From Halomicrobium salinisoli (GTDB lineage Archaea; Halobacteriota; Halobacteria; Halobacteriales; Haloarculaceae): a DNA stretch of 64,000 nt. Shown one piece after another: positions 34,190 through 43,300 of the stretch. Below the pieces are notes generated by a model. That model saw nothing but the letters and a program-made list of their open reading frames with translations, was not told where the DNA came from and ran no database searches. Location of the stretch: contig NZ_CP084463.1 of NCBI RefSeq assembly GCF_020405185.1, positions 682,001 through 746,000 of the forward strand, given 5' to 3'. Both the position numbers and the translations under genes were made by a program. Position 1 is the stretch's first letter. Every line of letters begins with the position of its first letter.

Positions 34190-36133
34190 ATGGATATGAG
34201 TTCGGCCACTGTTGACGTCGAGAACGTCGGGGGTATCGACGAGGCGCAGGTGGAGATACCCCCCGGCGTGACGGTGCTGGCGGGCCCCAACGCGTCGAAC
34301 AAGACGTCGTTACTGCGCGCGCTGATGACAGTCTTCGGCAGCGACGAGGCGTCGATCAAGGGCGACGCCGACGAGGCGCGCGTCGAACTCGCCGTCGACG
34401 GCGACGCGTACGATCGGCACCTCGAGCGGACCGGTGCCAGCGCGACGGCGACCGGCGACCCCTATCTGGACGACCCCGAACTGGCCGACCTGTTCGCTTT
34501 CCTCCTGCGGTCGAACGAGGCGCGCCGATCGGTCGAACGGGACGTCGACCTCCGGGAGCTGATCATGCGGCCCGTCGACACGGAGGCCATCCAGAACGAG
34601 ATTCAGCGCCTCCAGAACGAGCGCGACCAGGTCGACGCCGACCTCGACGAGCTGGAGTCGCTGAAGCGGCGCCTGCCCGACCTCGAACAGCGGAAGTCGG
34701 AGCTGGAGTCCGAGATCGAGGCGACCCGCGAGGAACTGGAGGACGTCGAGGGCGAGATCGAGGAGCTCGACGCCTCCGTCGAGGACCAGCGCGAGGAGCG
34801 CGACGAGCTCGAGGACAGGCTCGCCGAACTCCGGGACGTCCGCTCGGAGCTGGAGGACGTCCGCTACGAGATCGAGACCAAGCGCGACCGCCTCGACTCG
34901 CTGCGCGAGGAGCGCCGCGAGCTGGAGGAGCGCGAGGACGAGCTCCAGGCGCCCGACGTCGACCCCGAGGACGTCGAGGACCACATCGCCGACCTGCGCT
35001 CGCGCAAGCAGGACCTCGACGCCGAGATCAGCGAGCTGCAGAACACGATCCGGTTCAACGAGAAGATGATCGACGAGGCCCAGGAGGGCACACACCCCGC
35101 CGTCCAGACCACTACCGACGGCGGCACCGCGTCGGTCACCGACCAGCTGCTCGAGGACGACACCCGGACCGTCTGCTGGACCTGCGGCTCCGACGTGTCC
35201 ATCGACCGGATCGAGGACACCGTCGAGCGCCTGCGCGACATCCGGCGTGAGAAGGTCGACGCCGTCGACGACATCGAGGCGGAGCTCGACGAGTACACCG
35301 ACCGCAAGGCCGAGTACGAGCGCACCCAGCGCAACCGCGACCAGATCCAGACCCGCCTCGCCCGCACCGAGCGGGAGATCGAGTCCACCGAGGACGCCGT
35401 CGACCGACTGACCGAGCGCAAGGAGGACCTGACCGAGGAAGTCGAGCGCCTGGAGGGCGCGGTCGAGGACCTCGAGTCGGACACCTACGAGGAGGTCCTG
35501 GAACTGCACCGCGAGGCCAACGACCTCGAGTACGAGCTCGGCCAGCTGGAGGGCGACCGCGACGAGGTCGTCGACGAGATCGAGGAGATCGAGTCGGAAC
35601 TGGACGGCCAGGACGACCTCGAGGCGCGCCGCGAGGAGATCCAGGACGAACTGGTCGACCTCCGGACGAAGATCGACCGCATCGAGGAGGAGGCCGTCGA
35701 GGAGTTCAACGATCACATGGAGGAGGTCCTGGGCATCCTCGACTACGAGAACATCGACCGCATCTGGATCGAGATCGTCGAGCGGGAGGTCCAGGAGGGC
35801 CGGCGCAAGGTCGAACGCAACAGCTTCGAGCTGCACGTGATCCGATCGACCGACGGCGGCGTCGCCTACGAGGACACCGTCGACCACCTCTCCGAGTCCG
35901 AGCGCGAGGTGACCGGCCTCGTGTTCGCGCTGGCGGGCTACCTCGTCCACGACCTCCACGAGGAGGTCCCGCTGATGGTGCTCGACGCCCTGGAGCCGAT
36001 CGACTCCGACCGCATCTCCCGCCTGCTGGAGTACTTCGAGTCCTACGTCGACTACCTCGTCGTCGCCCTCCTCCCCGAGGACGCCGACGCCCTCGAAGTC
36101 GACCACGAGCGGATCACCGACATCGGCGGCTAG
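34190..36133 (+). CDS. sph3: Archaea-specific SMC-related ATPase (Sph3-like)
   Basis: 647 residues. The N-terminal ATPase half has Walker A GPNASNKTSLL near residue 30. A long coiled coil (about 125-560, rich in Glu/Arg heptads) is broken in the middle by CWTCGSDV (Cys329, Cys332), a zinc-hook-like CxxC as in Rad50. The C-terminal half has a signature-like LSESEREVTGLVF and Walker B LMVLDALEPIDSDR. Sph proteins are haloarchaeal SMC/Rad50 relatives. In Haloferax a family member next to rdfA affects rod/disk cell shape; the same pairing occurs here. A ctatta element 26 bases before the ATG at 34190 supports this start. ATG 34196 and GTG 34181 are alternatives. Confidence 0.85.
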   Translation: MDMSSATVDVENVGGIDEAQVEIPPGVTVLAGPNASNKTSLLRALMTVFGSDEASIKGDADEARVELAVDGDAYDRHLERTGASATATGDPYLDDPELADLFAFLLRSNEARRSVERDVDLRELIMRPVDTEAIQNEIQRLQNERDQVDADLDELESLKRRLPDLEQRKSELESEIEATREELEDVEGEIEELDASVEDQREERDELEDRLAELRDVRSELEDVRYEIETKRDRLDSLREERRELEEREDELQAPDVDPEDVEDHIADLRSRKQDLDAEISELQNTIRFNEKMIDEAQEGTHPAVQTTTDGGTASVTDQLLEDDTRTVCWTCGSDVSIDRIEDTVERLRDIRREKVDAVDDIEAELDEYTDRKAEYERTQRNRDQIQTRLARTEREIESTEDAVDRLTERKEDLTEEVERLEGAVEDLESDTYEEVLELHREANDLEYELGQLEGDRDEVVDEIEEIESELDGQDDLEARREEIQDELVDLRTKIDRIEEEAVEEFNDHMEEVLGILDYENIDRIWIEIVEREVQEGRRKVERNSFELHVIRSTDGGVAYEDTVDHLSESEREVTGLVFALAGYLVHDLHEEVPLMVLDALEPIDSDRISRLLEYFESYVDYLVVALLPEDADALEVDHERITDIGG

Positions 36134-36142
36134 GAAACGCTG

Positions 36143-36147
36143 TTTTT
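36143..36147 (+). terminator. T-run after the sph3-like gene
   Basis: Five T residues ten bases after the stop codon in otherwise GC-rich DNA; short T-runs end transcription in archaea. The structured element that follows may add to this. Confidence 0.4.
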
Positions 36148-36190
36148 GATTCTGCCGTGAGTGCGTCGTGGACCGCTTGCGGAGTTGGTG

Positions 36191-36495
36191 AGAACAACCA
36201 GAAAGCCCCGGCTGGCTGAACTCCCGCGGCTCGCTGCGCTCCAGTAGGTGCCTGCGTCGCCGGGGTTCGTTCAGCCAGCCGCCCCTTTCAGTCCCACCCG
36301 ACGCCGGTTGACCAGCCGGCTACGGACGGGACTGAAAGGGGCCGGTCGCTTACGGAGCGAGACGAAGTAAGCACTGCAGCGAAGCGAGGAGCGTCGTTCG
36401 AGAGAGCGAAGCTCCCTCGTGATCACGAAAATCTCCGATTTTCGGACGACAGCGAGTCGCAGCCCGTAAGCGACCGGGGGCTTTCTGGTTGTTCT
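36191..36495. repeat. 305-bp four-way palindromic element with abutting arms
   Basis: The outer stem agaacaaccagaaagcccc (36191-36209) pairs perfectly with 36477-36495 (19 bp). Inside, three arms follow with no unpaired base at the junction: 36210-36221 with 36269-36280 (12 bp), 36281-36295 with 36328-36342 (15 bp) and 36343-36355 with 36464-36476 (13 bp). The loops contain further stems, e.g. cgaaaatc/gattttcg (36426-36433 with 36437-36444) and gccgg/ccggc. It lies between the convergent sph3-like and rdfA-like genes. No protein frame fits. It could be a structured RNA, a cruciform-forming mobile element or a bidirectional terminator. Confidence 0.85.
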
Positions 36496-36540
36496 GAACT
36501 GTCCAGGAACACGGTCCGCGAAGTGCAGAAAGTCCGTTTC

Positions 36541-37140
36541 CTAGTCCTCGCAGTCGCAGCCGCCCTCGTCGATGAGGTCGGCGACGCCGCGCTGGGTGCC
36601 GCAGTCGCGGCAGTAGACCTGGACGTCGACGATCAGGCGGAAGTCGCCGAGCGCGATGAGGTCGGCGTCGCGGAGCCGTTCGAGTTTCTCCTCGGCGACG
36701 GCGGTGGTCCGGCTGACCAGGCGCTGGATGGCCGTCCGGGCCGAGTCGATGCGCTCCTCGTCGTCGGGCGTGGCCCGTTCCGCGCCGCGGACGTCCTTGA
36801 CGTAGGAGCGGATCGCCTGGTAGGTGACGAAGGAGCGCTCCAGTTCCTCGACGTCGACGCCGGCCCGCTCTAGCCGGCTCCGGACCTCCGTCCGTCGGCC
36901 CGCGGAGACGTCGTCGTCGGTCAGCGCGTCGTAGACGCTCTCCGGGTCGCCCTCGATGGTGCTCACGCCCGCCGACTCCATGGTCGCGGCCAGGAGGCGG
37001 ACGTTGAAGTGCCTCGCCAGGTCCCGGAGGCTCATCCGCTCGTCGCCGGTCGCCGTCCATCGGTCCACGAGTTCGTCCCCCAGCCCCGTCAGGCCGTGCT
37101 CCTCGATCAATCGCTCCACCTTGCTCCGCCGTCCAGTCAT
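36541..37140 (-). CDS. rdfA: Rod-determining factor RdfA-like protein
   Basis: 199 residues. The N-terminal half contains a helix-turn-helix-like segment (RSKVERLIEEHGL; MSLRDLARHFNVRLL). The middle is helical, and the C-terminus ends in a cysteine-rich tail (YCRDCGTQRGVADLIDE, then CDCED) that could bind zinc. This layout, and convergent pairing with an Sph-type ATPase, match the haloarchaeal RdfA family, which is needed for rod-shaped cells in Haloferax. Molecular action is unknown; DNA or protein binding is plausible. A minus-strand TATA element (cataaatc, about 37157-37166) lies about 25 bases before the ATG. Confidence 0.78.
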   Translation of the reverse strand: MTGRRSKVERLIEEHGLTGLGDELVDRWTATGDERMSLRDLARHFNVRLLAATMESAGVSTIEGDPESVYDALTDDDVSAGRRTEVRSRLERAGVDVEELERSFVTYQAIRSYVKDVRGAERATPDDEERIDSARTAIQRLVSRTTAVAEEKLERLRDADLIALGDFRLIVDVQVYCRDCGTQRGVADLIDEGGCDCED

Positions 37141-37722
37141 GACGGGTCTCTACAGAGCGCTGATTTATGTAGGTTCCCCACTGTCCGGGCGCCGCGACCC
37201 GGCGGTCCGGGTCTGATTCTGCTGGCGCGCAATCATACGATTTCAGACTGTACAACAGAAACACCAGATCTGATAAATTAGCAGACGTCTGACCAGCAGT
37301 TCGACCGCTCGGAGCCGTCTCCGAGAGCAACGCCCTGATATCAGTGGATAGAGGGCGGTAACGGGAAAGTCAGGGCGCGATCGACCGGAAGCCGTCGACC
37401 GTCCGGAGGAGATCCAGATTTCGATAAGCTACGGTCTTTCGGGGGCGTCTGACCGCGCAAAGGTGATTTACTGGCACCTGTGCGGACGTCCGGCACAGCT
37501 CGGGGACCTCGATACGTTCGGAAATACATAAGAATTCAGTACATAGATGATTTCTTATCTGTTCCGAGTGGAGCAGTACGGATCGATCTCCGTTACCGGC
37601 GTGAGGAGTGTCCTGCGACGCCGGTGTCGAGGAATCCACTCCGGGGCGTCAGTCGCGGTCGCGGCCGCGGCGGGCGCGGTCAAGCGAGCCACATATATGT
37701 GGGCATTCCTTGGTTTCGAGCG
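37141..37722. other. Intergenic region between rdfA and menF
   Basis: 582 bp, with AT-rich patches at about 37225-37285 and 37515-37560. It holds the rdfA promoter, a perfect palindrome cagacgtctg (37282-37291), a weak inverted repeat ataagaa/ttcttat near 37525-37560, and the menF TATA element at 37691-37700. A leftward 89-codon frame at 37370-37639 has no recognisable features. Confidence 0.5.
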
Positions 37723-39084
37723 ATGAAGCGGCAGAATGCGGCCGAAGCGGACTCGTCGCCGGGGGAGACCGGACAGTACGCGTACGCCGCTCGCCGGGTC
37801 GACGTCGGGTCGCTGCCACGGGCGTCGGCGGCCGGCGACGAGCGCGTCTGCTGGCTGCATCCCTCGGAGCCGGACGCGCTGGCCCTGGGGACGGCGGCGA
37901 CCGTCGAGACCGCCGGGCCGGATCGCTTCGCGGACGCGCAGGCGGCCCTCGAAGAGCTGTTCGCCGGCCTCGAGGCCGACGGGGACGTCCCCGCGGTCGC
38001 ACGGCCGCGGGCCTACGGCGGCCTCGGCTTCTTCGCCGGCGAGGGCGACCGCGACACCTGGGCCGGCTTTCCCGACGCCCGGTTCACCGTCCCGGCGGCA
38101 CAGGTGGTGGCCGCCGACGGGGAGACGTGGCTGACCGTCACCGTCTCGGCTGACGAGCGCGACGCGCTGCCGGAGCGCCTCGACCGGTGGGAGGACCGGC
38201 TGACTGCGGCGGACGGCGCCGACGAGGCGGGCGCGCTGCCGGGCGCGACGGGGTTCGACTGGGCGATGTCCCGGGCCGAGTGGGAGCGGACCGTCGACGA
38301 GACCGTCGAGCGCATCCGGCGGGACGGTCTTGACAAGGTCGTCCTCGCCCAGGAACTGACGGTCGGGCTGGACCGCGCCGTCCCGGTCCCGCGCGTGCTC
38401 GGTCGGCTCCGGGCGTCGTACCCCAACTGCGCGACGTTCTGCGCCGCGCCGGGGGCCGAGACCGCCTTCTTCGGCGCGACGCCGGAGACGCTGGTGTCGC
38501 TGCGGGACGGCCGCGTCGAGACGGAGGCGCTGGCCGGCACCACCGAGCGCGGCGAGTCGGACCTCGAGGACGCCAGCCTGGCCGACGCGATGCGGGGCGA
38601 CGAGAAGTACCAGCAGGAGAACCGCATCGTCGCCGACGCCATCGCGGACGCCCTGCGGCCGGTCGCCGAGAGCGTCAGCGTCGCCGACCCGGAGATCAAG
38701 CGCATCGCCAACCTCCAGCACCTCCGGCGGCCCATCTCGGCGACGGTCGACGGCGACGCTCACGTCCTCGACCTGGCGCGGCGGCTCCACCCCACGCCGG
38801 CCGTCGGGGGCTTCCCGCCGGAGCCGGCCGCCGAGGTCATCCGCGACGTCGAGCCGTTCGACCGCGGCTGGTACGCCGCGCCCGTCGGCTGGGTCGACGC
38901 CGACGGCGACGGCACCTTCGCCGTCGCCATCCGCTCGGGGCTGGCACGCGACCGGTCGCTGTCGCTGTACGGCGGCGCCGGCATCGTCGACGGGAGCGAC
39001 CCGGCGACGGAGTACGGCGAAGTCACCTCGCGGTTCGAGCCCGTGCTGGACGCGCTGGAGATCGACCTGCCCGAGGAGACGTAG
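37723..39084 (+). CDS. menF: Isochorismate synthase
   Basis: 453 residues of the chorismate-utilising family. The C-terminal catalytic domain contains LDKVVLAQELTVGLD, FFGATPETLVSL, TEALAGTTERG, KYQQENRIVADAI, LHPTPAVGGFP and YGGAGIVDGSDPATEY. The Lys in LDKVVLA and the acidic metal residues near the end are the expected catalytic and Mg2+ sites. It turns chorismate into isochorismate, the entry to menaquinone, the main haloarchaeal quinone. Other men genes are not beside it. The ATG at 37723 is chosen because acatatatgt (37691-37700) lies 23-32 bases upstream; longer frames are unlikely. Confidence 0.9.
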   Translation: MKRQNAAEADSSPGETGQYAYAARRVDVGSLPRASAAGDERVCWLHPSEPDALALGTAATVETAGPDRFADAQAALEELFAGLEADGDVPAVARPRAYGGLGFFAGEGDRDTWAGFPDARFTVPAAQVVAADGETWLTVTVSADERDALPERLDRWEDRLTAADGADEAGALPGATGFDWAMSRAEWERTVDETVERIRRDGLDKVVLAQELTVGLDRAVPVPRVLGRLRASYPNCATFCAAPGAETAFFGATPETLVSLRDGRVETEALAGTTERGESDLEDASLADAMRGDEKYQQENRIVADAIADALRPVAESVSVADPEIKRIANLQHLRRPISATVDGDAHVLDLARRLHPTPAVGGFPPEPAAEVIRDVEPFDRGWYAAPVGWVDADGDGTFAVAIRSGLARDRSLSLYGGAGIVDGSDPATEYGEVTSRFEPVLDALEIDLPEET

Positions 39085-39151
39085 CGGGCGTCCCATCAGC
39101 GCGGCGACGACTCCGGTACGGTTTTGCCGGACTGTGTCGTGCTCTCGGTCG

Positions 39152-40444
39152 ATGGACGAGCGTGCGCGACGGAGCCTCGCGGCCGGCGCGCTCGCCGTGG
39201 CCGTGCTGACGGCCGCTATCGGCCTCCTGGCGGCCTCCGTTCCGCCGGTCGAAGTCGACGACCGCGGCGCCGCGGGCGAGCGCGTCACCGACCCGGTCGA
39301 CCGGCTGTCCTCGGTCCACGACGCGGGCGTCACCGGGGAGAACGTGTCGGTCGGAGTCGTCGACGTGACCGGGTTCGACACCGGCCACGACGCGCTGGCG
39401 GCGCGGACGGTCGAGTCGCGCTCGTTCGGCCGCGGGGGCGTCGGCAACGCCGGCCGCAACGCTCACGGGACGGCGGCGGCCTCGCTCGTCGCGGGCGTCG
39501 CGCCCGACGCGGACCTGTACCTCGCGAACTTCGACGGCGTCGACGGCTACGAGCGGGCGCTGGAGTGGCTCGTCGAGCGCGACGTCGACGTCGTGGTCGC
39601 GCCGGTCTCCTTCTACGGCACGCAGGGGGACGGGAAGTCCGATCCGGCCCGCGCGGCCGCGGCGGCCGGCGACCGCGGGACGCTCGTCGTCGCGTCGGCG
39701 GGGAACCTGGCGCGGGGCCACTGGCGCGGCCCCTACGACGACGCGAGCGACGGCAAGCTCCGCTTCGCCGGCGGGACGCGGAACTACCTGGCCAACGGGT
39801 CGCGTGACCTGCGGCTGTGGCTCTCCTGGGAGCGGTCGGCGGCCGACGAGGACTACACCGCGGAGCTGTACTGGACCAACGGGTCGGCGACGCGGCTAGT
39901 CGCCCGGTCGCGACCACGCGACGGGACCGACGAGCCGAGCGAGCGGCTGTCGGTCCGGCTGGTCGGCGGGAGCTACTTCGTCGTCGTCCGCGGCCCCGAC
40001 CGGCCGACCGGGACCGAACTCCGGCTGGTCTCGCCGACCCACGAGCTCCAGTACCGCGAGCGCGCCGGGAGCGTGGTCGCACCGGCGACGGCGGAGAGAG
40101 TCCTGTCCGTCGGCGCCTACGACACTCGGAACGACCGCCCGGAGCCGTTCTCATCGCGGGGCCCGACGGCGGACGGCCGCACCGGTGTCGACGTCGTCGC
40201 CCCGGGCCGCCTCCGCGCGGCCGATCGGCCCTCCGGGTTCGTCGGCTCCTCGGCGGCCGCGCCGTACGTCGCCGGCGCCGCCGCGCTCGCGCTGGACGCC
40301 GACCCCGACCGCTCGCCGGCGGCCGTCAGAGCGGTCCTCCGGAACAGCACGACCGACGTGGGCGCACCGGGCGTCGACCACGCGACCGGCCACGGGCTCG
40401 TCCGGCCGCGGCGCGCGGTGGCGCTGGCGGGCAACGAGAGTTAA
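39152..40444 (+). CDS. Membrane-anchored or secreted subtilisin-like serine protease (S8)
   Basis: 430 residues. An N-terminal hydrophobic segment (LAAGALAVAVLTAAIGLLAA, about 8-27) serves as signal or anchor. The catalytic triad is in order: Asp in VGVVDVTGFD, His in NAHGTAAASLVAGVAP and Ser in GSSAAAPYVAGAAAL. An insert of about 130 residues between His and Ser (SRDLRLWLSWERSA...GPDRPTG) forms an extra beta domain. The protein lacks the long C-terminal tail of halolysins. It probably acts outside the cell; substrates are unknown. It is followed by a membrane HTH regulator on the same strand. Confidence 0.85.
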   Translation: MDERARRSLAAGALAVAVLTAAIGLLAASVPPVEVDDRGAAGERVTDPVDRLSSVHDAGVTGENVSVGVVDVTGFDTGHDALAARTVESRSFGRGGVGNAGRNAHGTAAASLVAGVAPDADLYLANFDGVDGYERALEWLVERDVDVVVAPVSFYGTQGDGKSDPARAAAAAGDRGTLVVASAGNLARGHWRGPYDDASDGKLRFAGGTRNYLANGSRDLRLWLSWERSAADEDYTAELYWTNGSATRLVARSRPRDGTDEPSERLSVRLVGGSYFVVVRGPDRPTGTELRLVSPTHELQYRERAGSVVAPATAERVLSVGAYDTRNDRPEPFSSRGPTADGRTGVDVVAPGRLRAADRPSGFVGSSAAAPYVAGAAALALDADPDRSPAAVRAVLRNSTTDVGAPGVDHATGHGLVRPRRAVALAGNES

Positions 40445-40508
40445 AATCTCGATTGAAGCTTCGCGGGGGGTTATGTGGGACCGGCGCGCAGGTGCCCACG
40501 ACGGCCGC

Positions 40509-41123
40509 ATGTCGGGACTCATCGACCGGATCCAGGACCGCACCGCAACCCCGGACGAGCGCGCGCTGGTCCTCGAGATGGCCGACCGGGAGGCCGACGA
40601 GGCGCTCGACGCGCTCTCCTCGGACACGGCCCGGACGGCGTTCCGGACCCTGTTCGAGGAGCCGGCCACGCCCTCCGAGATCGCCGAGCGCGTCGACACC
40701 TCCGTCCAGAACGTCCACTACCACCTCTCGAACCTCGAGGAAGCGGGCCTCGTCGAGCCAATCGACACCGTCTACTCCGAGAAGGGCAACGAGATGACCG
40801 TCTACGGACCGGCCAGCGACCCGCTGGTCTTCGTCGGCGACGAGGGGCGGACCCCCGCGGTGCGGCAGGGCCTCGCGGAGGTCGTCGGCGGCGTCGGCCT
40901 GCTGGCCGCGGCGAGCCTGTTCGTCCAGTGGGGCGCCGAGCGACTGATGCGGGAGGCCCGACGGGTGCCGGGCGCCGCCGGGCCGGCCAGCCCCGACGCG
41001 GGCTACGTCCCGCCGGAGGGCTCGCTGTCCTACCTGGTGTTCGAGGTCGTCGAGCCCGGCGTGCTGTTCTTCTTCGCGACGCTCGCGGTCGTGACGCTGC
41101 TCGCCGTCGCGACGCGCCGCTGA
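40509..41123 (+). CDS. Winged-helix (ArsR-type) regulator with C-terminal membrane segments
   Basis: 204 residues. The wHTH lies around 35-95 (ALSSDTARTAFRTLFEEPATPSEIAERVDTS, with the recognition helix in VQNVHYHLSNLEEAGLV) followed by a wing (YSEKGNEMTVY). Two hydrophobic segments follow (VVGGVGLLAAASLFVQW and VLFFFATLAVVTLLAVA), so it is probably membrane-tethered. Many haloarchaea carry this architecture; the signal it senses is unknown. An in-frame ATG at 40473 is about 28 bases after ttaaaatc (40441-40448) and could be the true leaderless start, adding 12 residues; 40509 matches the usual MSGL N-terminus. Confidence 0.75.
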   Translation: MSGLIDRIQDRTATPDERALVLEMADREADEALDALSSDTARTAFRTLFEEPATPSEIAERVDTSVQNVHYHLSNLEEAGLVEPIDTVYSEKGNEMTVYGPASDPLVFVGDEGRTPAVRQGLAEVVGGVGLLAAASLFVQWGAERLMREARRVPGAAGPASPDAGYVPPEGSLSYLVFEVVEPGVLFFFATLAVVTLLAVATRR

Positions 41124-41153
41124 GTGCGCCGAGAGAAGCGGGGAACGGACGCC

Positions 41154-42152
41154 TCAGTACCGCGTGACGCCGAACAGCAGCGCGACGGCGCCGACCGCGA
41201 GCAGGCCGCCGGTCGCCAGTGCGCCGACGCCGCCGAGGTCGACGCCGCCGTCGCCGGCGGGCGTCGCGTCGTCGAGCGCTGCGGTGGTCTCGGTCGATTC
41301 GCCGTCGGCGGTCGACGGGTCGTCACCGGGCGTCGCCGTCTCTGACGACGACTCGGCCAGCACCATCGCCCCCAGGTCGTCGGGGCTCCCGTCGCCCGCC
41401 TCGCCGCGGAACAGCGCGAGGTCGTACGAGGCCGGATCGATGGGCTCGTCCAGGTCGGGTTCGGCCGCCGTGACGGTCAGTTCGTCCGCGTCGTCTGCCG
41501 TCGAGAGGGTCTGCCCGTCGACGCCGGCCGCGCCGGTGTCAACGGTCACGATCACCAGGCCGTCGCCGTTCCCGTCGCGGACGGTGGCGTTGGTCCGGTA
41601 GTTCAGGTCGTCGCTGCCGATCGAGAGCGTCGCCGCGTCGGCGTCGCCCAGCGACACCGGGACGCGGGCGACGTCGCCGGCCTCCACCTGGACGACCTGC
41701 CCGTTGAGGCCGAACTCGTCCATCGCCGTCGGGCTCGAGGGCGCGTCGCTCTCGCTCTCGGTGGGCGTGCAGTCGCTCTCACAGGGGACGATTTCGCCGT
41801 CCGCCTTCGCGAGCACCTCGCCGTCGCGTCGCACCTCGACGGTGGTGTTCACCCCGGCGGCGACGTCGGAGAAGTCGCCCGTCGCGGTGAACCGGCCGCC
41901 CTCCTCGACGGTCGTCTCGATCGTCTTGAAGAACGGCGCCGACGTGTCCGCCGACGTGACGCGGACCACCAGTCGCGTCCCGGCGTCGAGGTCGGTCGCG
42001 CCCTCGATGGTGGCGGCCGGGCCGTTCTCGATGGTCACTCGGTCGCCGTCGTACACCAGCGTCGTCTCGTCCTGTGCGGCCGCCGCCCCGGCGAGGGACG
42101 CGGTCGCGAGCAGGAGGGCCGTCGCGATCGCGGGAATCAGTCTGCGTCGCAT
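41154..42152 (-). CDS. Surface glycoprotein-like protein with C-terminal membrane anchor (BGTF-type)
   Basis: 332 residues. A Sec signal (LIPAIATALLLATASLAGAAAAQ) is followed by a beta-rich domain (VRVTSADTSAPFFKTIETTV; GRFTATGDFSDVAAGVNTTVEV) repeated in related form further on. Next come a Thr/Asp/Glu-rich stalk and a C-terminal hydrophobic segment (VGALATGGLLAVGAVALLFG) ending at TRY. This is the plan of haloarchaeal BGTF surface-domain proteins. It is probably part of the cell envelope and may be glycosylated on Asn (NTT, NAT). No catalytic motif. It diverges from the DUF4129 gene. Confidence 0.72.
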   Translation of the reverse strand: MRRRLIPAIATALLLATASLAGAAAAQDETTLVYDGDRVTIENGPAATIEGATDLDAGTRLVVRVTSADTSAPFFKTIETTVEEGGRFTATGDFSDVAAGVNTTVEVRRDGEVLAKADGEIVPCESDCTPTESESDAPSSPTAMDEFGLNGQVVQVEAGDVARVPVSLGDADAATLSIGSDDLNYRTNATVRDGNGDGLVIVTVDTGAAGVDGQTLSTADDADELTVTAAEPDLDEPIDPASYDLALFRGEAGDGSPDDLGAMVLAESSSETATPGDDPSTADGESTETTAALDDATPAGDGGVDLGGVGALATGGLLAVGAVALLFGVTRY

Positions 42153-42297
42153 GGCTGCACCTGCGTCCGGGACTGAAAAACCCCCTCCGATAGCGTAAAT
42201 GCGCTTTTGATCGATGTCGCCGAGCCGGAACGAACGGACGAGCGGTCGACTGCCGTCGGCTGTACGCATATAAGGGAGGGGATCGTACGGCCACGCA
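42153..42297. promoter_or_regulatory. Divergent promoter spacer
   Basis: It contains gcatataagg (about 42264-42273) about 28 bases before the rightward DUF4129 start. A short A/T-rich element (ttttgatcg, 42205-42213) lies further back toward the leftward surface-protein gene. Confidence 0.45.
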
Positions 42298-43239
42298 ATG
42301 ACCGGTTCGCGGCCCCTGCTCGCCGTCGCGGTGGTGCTCGCCGTCCTCGTCGTCGGGGCCGCCGCGGCCTCGCTGGACGGGACGGGCGGCGACGGCTCCG
42401 GCGCGACCACCGATTCCGCGGCCGGCGTCGGCGCCGGCAACGGCTCCGGTATGGGATCGGGCAACGGCACGGAGGTGGCCCTGAACTTCGGCGGGTCGGA
42501 CCCGGCCCTGTCGTCGCCCTTCGACGGCTTCGTCGAGCGGTTCATGAGCCTCGTGATGGCGCTCGCGGTCGTCGGCCCGGCGGTCTACGCGGCGGTCGTG
42601 ATCTGGCAGGAGGGGTTCCGATCGCTGCTGACCGCGCTGCGAGGCGCCCTGACGGACACCGCTGCGCTCGTGGTCGTCATCGCGCTGTTCCTCCTGGTGG
42701 TCTACGCCCTCTCGCTGCTCGCCGGGAACGGGGGCGGCGGGATGATGGGCACCGGCAGCGACACGGGCGGCCTCGACGCCGCCTCCGGTGATGTCGATCG
42801 GCTCTCGCCCGTCGACGTCCCGCTCCCGCTGGTCGTCGTCGGACTCCTGCTCGCCGTCGCCTTCCTCGGGGCGTCGCTGACCGGCCGGTCGGGCTCGGAC
42901 CGCTCGCCGCCGTCGACGGCGTCGGTCCGCTCGCGGTCCCCGGACGCGGACGGCGGCGTCGACCGCGAGTCGCGCGTCGCCACGTCTCTCGAGGACGTGG
43001 CGGCCGGCAACGACGTCTACCGCGCCTGGCTCGGACTGGCCGAGGCCGCCGGTGCGACGGACCGGGCGGCCACGCCGACGGAGGTGGCTCACGCGGCCCG
43101 CGAGCGCGGCCTCGACGAGCGGGCGGTCGCCGAGCTGACCGCCCTGTTCCGCGAGGTCCGCTACGCCGGCCGCGACGTGACCTCGGACCGCGAGCACCGC
43201 GCGCGCGATGCTCTCGAACGGGTTCGCGAGGCCGAGTGA
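42298..43239 (+). CDS. Membrane protein with C-terminal DUF4129 domain
   Basis: 313 residues. An N-terminal signal-like segment and a Gly/Ser-rich extracellular stretch are followed by three hydrophobic spans (about 85-105, 122-142 and 178-196). The C-terminal cytosolic domain of about 80 residues (VYRAWLGLAEAAGATDRAATPTEVAHAARERGLD) is the DUF4129 pattern. In haloarchaea this gene heads a cluster with DUF58, DUF7519 and MoxR proteins thought to work on envelope or membrane-protein maturation. That layout is present here on one strand up to the convergent MoxR gene. The leaderless start is supported by the TATA box 28 bases upstream. Confidence 0.8.
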   Translation: MTGSRPLLAVAVVLAVLVVGAAAASLDGTGGDGSGATTDSAAGVGAGNGSGMGSGNGTEVALNFGGSDPALSSPFDGFVERFMSLVMALAVVGPAVYAAVVIWQEGFRSLLTALRGALTDTAALVVVIALFLLVVYALSLLAGNGGGGMMGTGSDTGGLDAASGDVDRLSPVDVPLPLVVVGLLLAVAFLGASLTGRSGSDRSPPSTASVRSRSPDADGGVDRESRVATSLEDVAAGNDVYRAWLGLAEAAGATDRAATPTEVAHAARERGLDERAVAELTALFREVRYAGRDVTSDREHRARDALERVREAE

Positions 43240-43300
43240 CCGGCGCTCGGCCCCCGGAACCGAACGTACATTTAATTGGTTGCGCTCCAGCCCTTCGGAC

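Noticed and set aside
37370..37639. 89-codon leftward gene upstream of menF
   Set aside because: No promoter, no domain and amino acid use unlike the acidic proteome (few Asp/Glu, many Ser/Arg).
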